This document shows positions 62,363 to 64,000 of a stretch of DNA of 64,000 nt, in pieces. Origin of the DNA: DATAXI01 sp963756185 (GTDB taxonomy: Bacteria; Verrucomicrobiota; Verrucomicrobiia; Chthoniobacterales; Chthoniobacteraceae); assembly GCA_963756185.1 (NCBI GenBank), contig CAVWMS010000008.1:62001-126000 (forward strand), in the 5' to 3' direction. Below the pieces are notes generated by a model that did no database searches, was not told the DNA's origin, and saw only the letters and a list, made by a program, of their open reading frames with translations. Positions within the stretch are counted from its first letter, which is position 1; each line of letters begins with the position of its first letter. The position numbers were made by a program, and so were the translations under genes.

Positions 62363-63127
62363 ATGGGAGGTCCGGAGGGGAAGGGGGCGGCGGAAGCGAT
62401 TCAGGCTTCGCCCGGGAGGCGCGGGGGTGGGATTTACCCGCTGTTTCAGCTTTTGCGGCCGCCGAACCTTTTTACCGTTCCGGGCGATCCGCTTTGCGGG
62501 GCGCTGCTGGCCAGTCAAGGGGCCTGGTCGTGGCGCGTTGTGCCGCCCGTCGTGGCCAGCCTGGCCTGTTATTGCGCCGGGCTGATCCTGAACGACCTCG
62601 CCGATCTCAAGGAAGACCTGCGGGACCGGCCTGGGCGTCCGCTGCCGAGCGGCGCCGTCTCGCGCCGGGCGGCGATTGCGCTGGCCGCGGTCTTCATCGC
62701 CGTGGCGCTGGCCGCGGCGTCGCTGATAAACACGATCCTGCTGCTCCTGACCGGCCTGCTGCTGGTGGAGATTCTCTGGTACGATTTCATGGCGAAAAGG
62801 AACGCGATCACCGGCCCCATCGCCATGGGGATTTGCCGTGGCCTCAGCGTGCTGCTGGGCGCGGCGGCAATCGCTCCCCCGCCGCCGCTCGCCGTCGGCG
62901 CGGCGGCTGCGGTCGCTCTTTATATTGGCGCCGTCACGGCGCTTGCCCGCAACGAGACCCGCAGTCCCCGCATCCCGCGGCTCATCGGCGTGCTCATCAG
63001 CGCCCTGATCTTCATCCAGGCCGGTTTTTGCCTCCTAGCGGGGGGGACGGGCCGGATTGCCGCCGTTGTCCTGCTTGCCCTTTGGCCAATCAGCCGCTTA
63101 GTTGCCTCCCGCTTCTACGCCAGTTGA
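62363..63127 (+). CDS. UbiA-family prenyltransferase, EboC-like
   Basis: A membrane prenyltransferase of about 254 residues with about eight helices. First Asp-rich motif NDLADLKEDLRDRPGRPLPSG, second region YDFMAKRNAITGPIAMGICRGLSVLLG. The N-terminal 25 residues are a Gly/Ala-rich soluble leader. A GTG at 62357 with GGGAGGG before it is the alternative start. The next gene is an EboF-like phosphatase. The two families occur side by side in the eboABCDEF cluster, which transports or processes polyprenyl-linked compounds in cyanobacteria and others. Confidence 0.75.
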   Translation: MGGPEGKGAAEAIQASPGRRGGGIYPLFQLLRPPNLFTVPGDPLCGALLASQGAWSWRVVPPVVASLACYCAGLILNDLADLKEDLRDRPGRPLPSGAVSRRAAIALAAVFIAVALAAASLINTILLLLTGLLLVEILWYDFMAKRNAITGPIAMGICRGLSVLLGAAAIAPPPPLAVGAAAAVALYIGAVTALARNETRSPRIPRLIGVLISALIFIQAGFCLLAGGTGRIAAVVLLALWPISRLVASRFYAS

Positions 63128-63139
63128 TATTTTCCCCCC

Positions 63140-64000
63140 GTGGCCACCAAACTCCTCGTCGTCCAGGTCGCTGCCCTTGGCTGGGACCTCGTCAAGAATA
63201 ACGCCGCGTTCCACCCGGCCGAGTCCTTTTTCCCGGCGGTGACCTGCACGGCGCAGGCCGGTTTTCGCACCGCGTCACTGCCGCGCGACCACGGGATGGT
63301 CTCGAATGGCGTCTGCCTTCCTCATCTGCGCAAGATTCTCTTCTGGGAACAATCTTCCGCGCTTGTCCACGGCCAGCGCATCTGGTCGCGTTATGGCGCG
63401 GCAGGGCGCAAGGTGGGCATGATGTTCTGGCAGCAAAGCCTGGGAGACGATGATCTCGATCTCGTCTTCTCACCTGCTCCCATCCACAAGCATTCCGGCG
63501 GCATGATCCAGGATTGCTACGCCAAACCCGACCGGCTTTCGCCATGGCTGAGATCGAGGGTCGGCCGCCCGTTCAACCTGATGCACTATTGGGGTCCCCT
63601 CGCCTCGAGCAAATCCAGCGCGTGGATCACCGACGCCACCTGCTCCATTCTGAGCGATGCCGAATTGGCCCCCGACCTTCTCTTCTCCTATCTCCCGCAT
63701 CTCGATTACGACCTTCAACGTTTCGGGCCCGGCAGCTCGCAAGCGCAAAAGTCGCTCGAATTTACCCTGGAGTGCATCGCGCGGCTGAAACGCGAGGCCG
63801 AGGCCCATGATTACCATTGGCTCTTCTACGGCGATTACGCCATCCAGTCCGTTTCCGGCGCCGTTTTCCCAAATCGCCGCCTGCGCGAAGCCGGTCTTCT
63901 GGCCACGCGCCGCATCAAGCAGATGCTCTACGCCGATTTCTTCTCGAGCCCTCGCCTTTGCGATGGTCGATCACCAGATCGCCCATGTTTTCGCCCGCGA
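63140..64000 (+). CDS. Alkaline phosphatase superfamily protein, EboF/nucleotide-pyrophosphatase-like, partial
   Basis: Runs off the right edge. From GTG 63140 it reads VATKLLVVQVAALGWDLVKNN and FFPAVTCTAQAGFRTASLPRDHGMVSNG, the start of the nucleotide pyrophosphatase/phosphodiesterase family; Thr in AVTCTAQ is the likely nucleophile. YLPHLDYDLQRFGPG holds further metal ligands. Near 63950 one extra C breaks the frame; without it the protein continues SSLAFAMVDHQIAHVFAR, a known conserved segment of this group. It is 12 bases after the UbiA gene. Enzyme substrate unknown. Confidence 0.75.
   Translation, partial: MATKLLVVQVAALGWDLVKNNAAFHPAESFFPAVTCTAQAGFRTASLPRDHGMVSNGVCLPHLRKILFWEQSSALVHGQRIWSRYGAAGRKVGMMFWQQSLGDDDLDLVFSPAPIHKHSGGMIQDCYAKPDRLSPWLRSRVGRPFNLMHYWGPLASSKSSAWITDATCSILSDAELAPDLLFSYLPHLDYDLQRFGPGSSQAQKSLEFTLECIARLKREAEAHDYHWLFYGDYAIQSVSGAVFPNRRLREAGLLATRRIKQMLYADFFSSPRLCDGRSPDRPCFRPR

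Overview
The window is GC-rich, Gram-negative bacterial DNA and reads most like Verrucomicrobiota or a close PVC relative. That placement is inferred from gene content and from remembered family resemblance. No 16S rRNA gene or tRNA was found to confirm it. An outer membrane is implied by a lipid A acyltransferase/heptosyltransferase, an OprB porin, a TonB receptor and several lipoproteins. Housekeeping anchors are tmRNA, lysA, mutS, pyrH-frr, secG, argG, yicC-gmk-coaC-coaB, ispF and cysS.

Layout. 1-4.9 kb: truncated hypothetical genes beside an IS4-type transposase, a frameshifted lipoprotein, an Rrf2 regulator and two tiny lipoproteins. 5.0-8.4 kb: tmRNA, a secreted caspase-like protein, lysA, and a toxin-antitoxin pair whose toxin carries a stop codon. 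8.4-12.3 kb: an operon of OprB porin, beta-propeller protein and Tat-exported DyP peroxidase. 12.5-18.7 kb: a lysophospholipid acyltransferase/acyl-ACP synthetase (Aas) divergent from a Spinster-like MFS transporter, then mutS, whose stop codon carries an IS630 element. 19.7-29.6 kb: secreted unknowns, a 162-bp tandem duplication ahead of pyrH-frr, a fused LpxL-WaaF enzyme, an oligopeptide-binding lipoprotein and secG. 29.7-35.1 kb: argG, then a lower-GC island with a PD-(D/E)XK-like protein, a HEPN-motif protein and toxin-antitoxin genes. 35.2-38.5 kb: small membrane proteins, a radical SAM enzyme of the MJ0619/Tes type and an Lgt-like membrane protein, packed as one operon. 39-49.4 kb: a cupin, a sigma-54 two-component system, a TonB siderophore receptor with a PiuC-type hydroxylase, and a hybrid PAS kinase. 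50-55.5 kb: two tandem paralogous membrane-TPR proteins. 55.6-64 kb: yicC-gmk-coaC-coaB, a lysine-rich mini-protein, an inositol monophosphatase, ispF, cysS, a beta-helix protein, and a UbiA prenyltransferase beside an EboF-like phosphatase.

Three intergenic repeat families run through the window: a roughly 130-bp family (five copies), a roughly 250-285-bp hairpin-rich family (three copies) and arrays of the heptamer ATTCGAA (at least seven arrays).

Many conserved genes are broken by single-base shifts, most of them repaired by removing one base. This looks more like consensus errors in the sequence than genuine gene decay, so broken genes are annotated across the shift and the shift is stated. 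The strongest candidates for an undescribed system are the radical SAM/Lgt-like operon and the PD-(D/E)XK/HEPN pair.
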